Source: an uncultured Eubacteriales bacterium
GTDB taxonomy: Bacteria > Bacillota > Clostridia > Oscillospirales > Oscillospiraceae
NCBI GenBank assembly: GCA_900553545.1
Contig: USDP01000066.1
Span: 1 to 8,369 of the forward strand
Direction: 5' to 3'
Length of the DNA: 8,369 bases
Shown here: positions 6,842-8,369 of the stretch, in pieces
Layout: each line of letters starts with the position of its first letter
Position numbering within the stretch: position 1 is the first letter of the stretch
Notes under the pieces: generated by a model
Told to the model about the DNA's origin: nothing
The model's database searches: none
Seen by the model: the letters and a program-made list of their open reading frames with translations, nothing else
Translations under genes and position numbers: made by a program

Positions 6842-8059
6842 CTATAATAATATTTTAGTGTAGCTCCGGAGAAGCGCCTCTGGCAGCAGCTCCGCCAGGA
6901 AGCGACTCTCCGCTGCGGCGGCTTTCGCCGCAAAGAGCGTTCCGGGAAGCGTCCGGAATTTCGATTTGACGGACTCCGGCGCGGTAAAGAAGTTGATATC
7001 CGCGGCCTCCGGCAGCGGCAAATTCTTTTTGATGCCGTCCAGCCCTGCATGAATCAGCAGCGCAAAGGCCAGATACGGGTTGCAGAGCGGATCCGGCGAG
7101 CGCAGCTCGGCCCGGCGGTATTCGCCCTTGGCCGCCGGGATGCGGATGAGCTGCGACCGGTTCTCGCTCGACCACGAGATGTAGCGCGGAGCCTTGCTGC
7201 TGCCGAAGCGCTGATAGGACGCCTCGGTCGTGTTGAAGAAGACCGTCATCTCTGCGATGTGGGCCAGAATGCCCGCGATCACCTGCGGCATCACGTCGCG
7301 TCCGTCGCGGCTGCGGGCCGAGATGTTGATGTGCATGCCGTTGCCGGGCTGGCCGGGCAGCGGCTTTGGCGAGAAGTCGGCCGCGAGGCCGCTCTGCACC
7401 GCGATCGTGTTGACCACCGCGCGGAATGTCAGCGCGTTGTCCGCGGCGGCCATCGGGTCGGAATAGCGGAAGTCGATCTCATTCTGCCCCGGACCCTGTT
7501 CGTGGTGCGAACATTCCGGGCGAATCCCCATCTGGCTGAGCGTCAGGCAGATCTCCCGCCGGATGTTCTCGCCCTTGTCCTCCGGCGCAATGTCCATATA
7601 ACCTGCGCGGTCGTAGGGGACGCGGGTCGCTTCGCCGTTCTCGTCCCGCTGGAACAGATAAAATTCCATCTCCGAGCCGAACGAAAACGAAATGCCGCGC
7701 TCCGCCGCCGCATCCACTGCGTTTTGCAGGACGCGCCGCGTGTCGGATGCAAACGGCGTCCCATCCGGATGCAAGATGTTGCAGAACATCCGCACCACGC
7801 GCCCATGATCGGGCCGCCATGGCAGCACGCAGAGCGTGCCCGTGTCCGGCTGCAAAAACAGATCGGAGTGGATCTCGCTGCCGAAGCCCGGAACAGCTGA
7901 GGCATCGAACGCGATGCCGTATTCAAATGCGCGCTCCAGCTCGTCCGGCTGGATGGAGATGTTTTTCTGTTTGCCATACACGTCGCAGAACGCCAGACGG
8001 AGGAACTTTACGTCCTCCTCAATGACATACTGCCGAATCTCATCCTCTGTATACCGCAT
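6842..8059 (-). CDS. glnA: Type I glutamine synthetase family protein, short C-terminus
   Basis: Glutamine synthetase makes glutamine from glutamate, ammonia and ATP. The 405-residue product has the N-terminal beta-grasp part with the FDASAVPGF loop (51-59), then the catalytic barrel: SEMEFYLF (129-136) with metal-binding glutamates, HHEQGPGQNEIDF (185-197), GNGMHINIS (239-247), NRSQLIRIPAAKGE (300-313) and RRAELRSPDPLCNPYLAFALL (315-335). The start ATG at 8059 gives MRYTEDEI, as expected; an upstream in-frame extension to 8257 reads through hairpins and a terminator and is spurious. An AAAGG-like site lies about 10 bases upstream, a weak ribosome binding site. The protein stops soon after LPGTLFAAKAAAAESRFLAELLPEALLRSY, lacking the C-terminal tail of about 20-40 residues found in 440-residue enzymes. 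It heads the operon with the ANTAR regulator. Some family members act on other amines, so substrate is likely but not proven. Confidence 0.9.
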   Translation of the reverse strand: MRYTEDEIRQYVIEEDVKFLRLAFCDVYGKQKNISIQPDELERAFEYGIAFDASAVPGFGSEIHSDLFLQPDTGTLCVLPWRPDHGRVVRMFCNILHPDGTPFASDTRRVLQNAVDAAAERGISFSFGSEMEFYLFQRDENGEATRVPYDRAGYMDIAPEDKGENIRREICLTLSQMGIRPECSHHEQGPGQNEIDFRYSDPMAAADNALTFRAVVNTIAVQSGLAADFSPKPLPGQPGNGMHINISARSRDGRDVMPQVIAGILAHIAEMTVFFNTTEASYQRFGSSKAPRYISWSSENRSQLIRIPAAKGEYRRAELRSPDPLCNPYLAFALLIHAGLDGIKKNLPLPEAADINFFTAPESVKSKFRTLPGTLFAAKAAAAESRFLAELLPEALLRSYTKILL

Positions 8060-8093
8060 CAGCCCGCCGCCTTTCCTCTTTTTTGAAAACCAT

Positions 8094-8122
8094 ATTATAC
8101 CACGCTTTCCCCGCATTTTCCA
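8094..8122 (-). promoter_or_regulatory. Promoter P2 of the glnA operon (extended -10)
   Basis: On the minus strand TGGAAA (8117-8122) and a perfect TATAAT (8094-8099) are 17 bases apart, with TGG directly before the -10 (extended -10). The start would be near 8087, leaving a leader of about 28 bases before the glnA ATG. It lies downstream of the leader terminator, so it would bypass it. The weak -35 suggests moderate or activator-assisted strength. Confidence 0.6.
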
Positions 8123-8136
8123 CGGTAATTCTCCCC

Positions 8137-8189
8137 AAAAAATCCGCTCTTTCAAACTTTTTTTGCACAGCTGTTTGCCGAGAGGCGGA
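8137..8189 (-). terminator. Leader terminator (putative attenuator) upstream of glnA
   Basis: On the minus strand TCCGC-(C)-TCT (8189-8181) pairs with AGAGCGGA (8150-8143) with one bulged C. An inner CAAAC (8177-8173) pairs with GTTTG (8157-8153) across a CGG/AA internal loop, closing a 15-base loop AGCTGTGC-A7. Six Ts (8142-8137) follow directly. That makes 13 bp with a U tail, located between promoter P1 and glnA. Its loop and the edge of the CAAAC arm contain ACAGCTGTGC, complementary over 10 bases to the tip of the upstream hairpin at 8202-8245, so the two could interact. Confidence 0.6.
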
Positions 8190-8201
8190 AAAAACAGAGA
8201 T

Positions 8202-8245
8202 GGCGTCCATCCAATGGGGACAGCTGTGCCCTTTGGATGAACGCC
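8202..8245. repeat. 44-base near-perfect palindrome in the glnA leader
   Basis: GGCGTCCATCC... meets ...GGATGAACGCC around a centre between 8223 and 8224 with no spacer. The 22-base arms mismatch only at 8207/8240, 8215/8232 and 8219/8228, and the first becomes a G-U pair in minus-strand RNA. Transcribed from P1 it would form a very stable hairpin beginning about 14 bases after the predicted start. No protein frame explains it. It may be an RNA regulatory stem, a protein-binding palindrome or a dispersed repeat. Confidence 0.85.
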
Positions 8246-8265
8246 GTTGCTCATCATGGTTTGAA

Positions 8266-8294
8266 ATTATATCATAGAGGTGTGGGGAAGTCAA
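8266..8294 (-). promoter_or_regulatory. Promoter P1 upstream of the glnA leader
   Basis: On the minus strand TTGACT (8289-8294) and a perfect TATAAT (8266-8271) are exactly 17 bases apart, giving a near-consensus sigma-A promoter about 200 bases before glnA. An 8-bp inverted repeat, TTTCAAAC here (8259-8266) and its complement at 8150-8157, overlaps the -10 end. Confidence 0.85.
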
Positions 8295-8350
8295 TGCAGC
8301 GGACTGCAAAAAACTCTGCCGTCCGGAGCGCGAAAAAAAGTGCAAAAAGG

Positions 8351-8364
8351 GGATTGACAAATCC
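8351..8364 (+). promoter_or_regulatory. Possible -35 element of a rightward promoter leaving the window
   Basis: A perfect TTGACA (8354-8359) faces right after A-rich tracts (8333-8347) that could act as an UP element; the -10 would fall beyond the window end. The hexamer sits inside the small inverted repeat GGATT-GACA-AATCC (8351-8364), a possible operator. The divergent gene is not visible, so this is tentative. The rest of 8295-8350 holds A-tracts and a CGGAC/GTCCG repeat but no gene. Confidence 0.35.
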
Positions 8365-8369
8365 GCGCG

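Larger units (their letters stand above)
8137..8260 (-). ncRNA. Putative structured leader RNA or small RNA, about 120 nt
   Basis: Promoter P1 predicts a transcript starting near 8260; the terminator-like hairpin ends near 8137. Between them lie only the long palindrome hairpin, a U-rich linker and the terminator, with no plausible open reading frame. If the terminator works, the product is a discrete RNA of about 120 bases; if it is overridden, the RNA continues into glnA. The canonical ANTAR target (two hexaloop hairpins with A at loop position 1 and G at 4) was looked for by eye and not found, so I do not assign a known family. Confidence 0.45.

Noticed and set aside
7049..7900. 283-codon plus-strand open frame over glnA
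   Set aside because: Antisense shadow of the glutamine synthetase, whose catalytic motifs are clear on the minus strand.
8060..8257. 66-residue N-terminal extension of the glutamine synthetase frame
   Set aside because: It would translate the palindrome, terminator hairpin and P2, and family alignment places the start at MRYTEDEI.
8060..8260. Canonical ANTAR-binding double hexaloop hairpins in the leader
   Set aside because: Searched by eye for two short hairpins with six-base loops (A first, G fourth) before a terminator; none found, so no such site is annotated.
1..8369. CRISPR arrays, transposase or phage genes
   Set aside because: No regularly spaced repeats and no frame with transposase, integrase or phage motifs were seen.

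Overview
The window looks like chromosomal DNA from a GC-rich low-G+C-relative Firmicute, most plausibly a gut Clostridium-type organism of the Oscillospiraceae/Ruminococcaceae kind. This is inferred from near-consensus sigma-A promoters, strong AGGAGG-type ribosome binding sites, GTG and TTG starts, a clostridial-type glutamine synthetase next to an ANTAR regulator, and high G+C at third codon positions. I ran no database search, so the genus is not claimed.

Layout, left to right. A tRNA-Leu(GAG) is read leftward (7-91) from its own promoter. A divergent rightward unit follows: rsmE (16S rRNA m3U1498 methyltransferase, 252-986) and an unrecognised polytopic membrane protein (1020-1778), closed by an excellent intrinsic terminator. 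Convergent to it is an aldo/keto reductase (1897-2760) that has lost its N-terminal strand region and looks like a decaying gene. At its broken end lies a short coding-like tail on the other strand, so 2.76-2.85 kb looks like a deletion or rearrangement scar. The 2.85-3.05 kb spacer holds a terminator hairpin and a pair of TGATACT repeats beside the 3' end of guaA.

The right two thirds is one leftward operon of four genes: glutamine synthetase (glnA-like), an ANTAR-domain RNA-binding regulator with a pseudo-receiver, CTP synthase (pyrG) and GMP synthase (guaA). Gaps between genes are 36, 18 and 18 bases (6205 being the preferred pyrG start), with no terminator seen between them. The theme is glutamine: the first enzyme makes it, the regulator probably controls its synthesis in response to nitrogen status, and the last two spend its amide nitrogen on CTP and GMP.

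The most unusual part is the 310-base leader upstream of glnA (8060-8369). It contains a near-consensus promoter (P1), a 44-base almost perfect palindrome that would fold into a very long RNA hairpin, then a U-tailed terminator-like hairpin whose loop is complementary over 10 bases to the tip of the first hairpin. A second, extended -10 promoter (P2) lies between that terminator and glnA. This could be an attenuator controlled by the ANTAR protein, a stand-alone small RNA, or a dispersed palindromic repeat. It is the best candidate here for something not described before.
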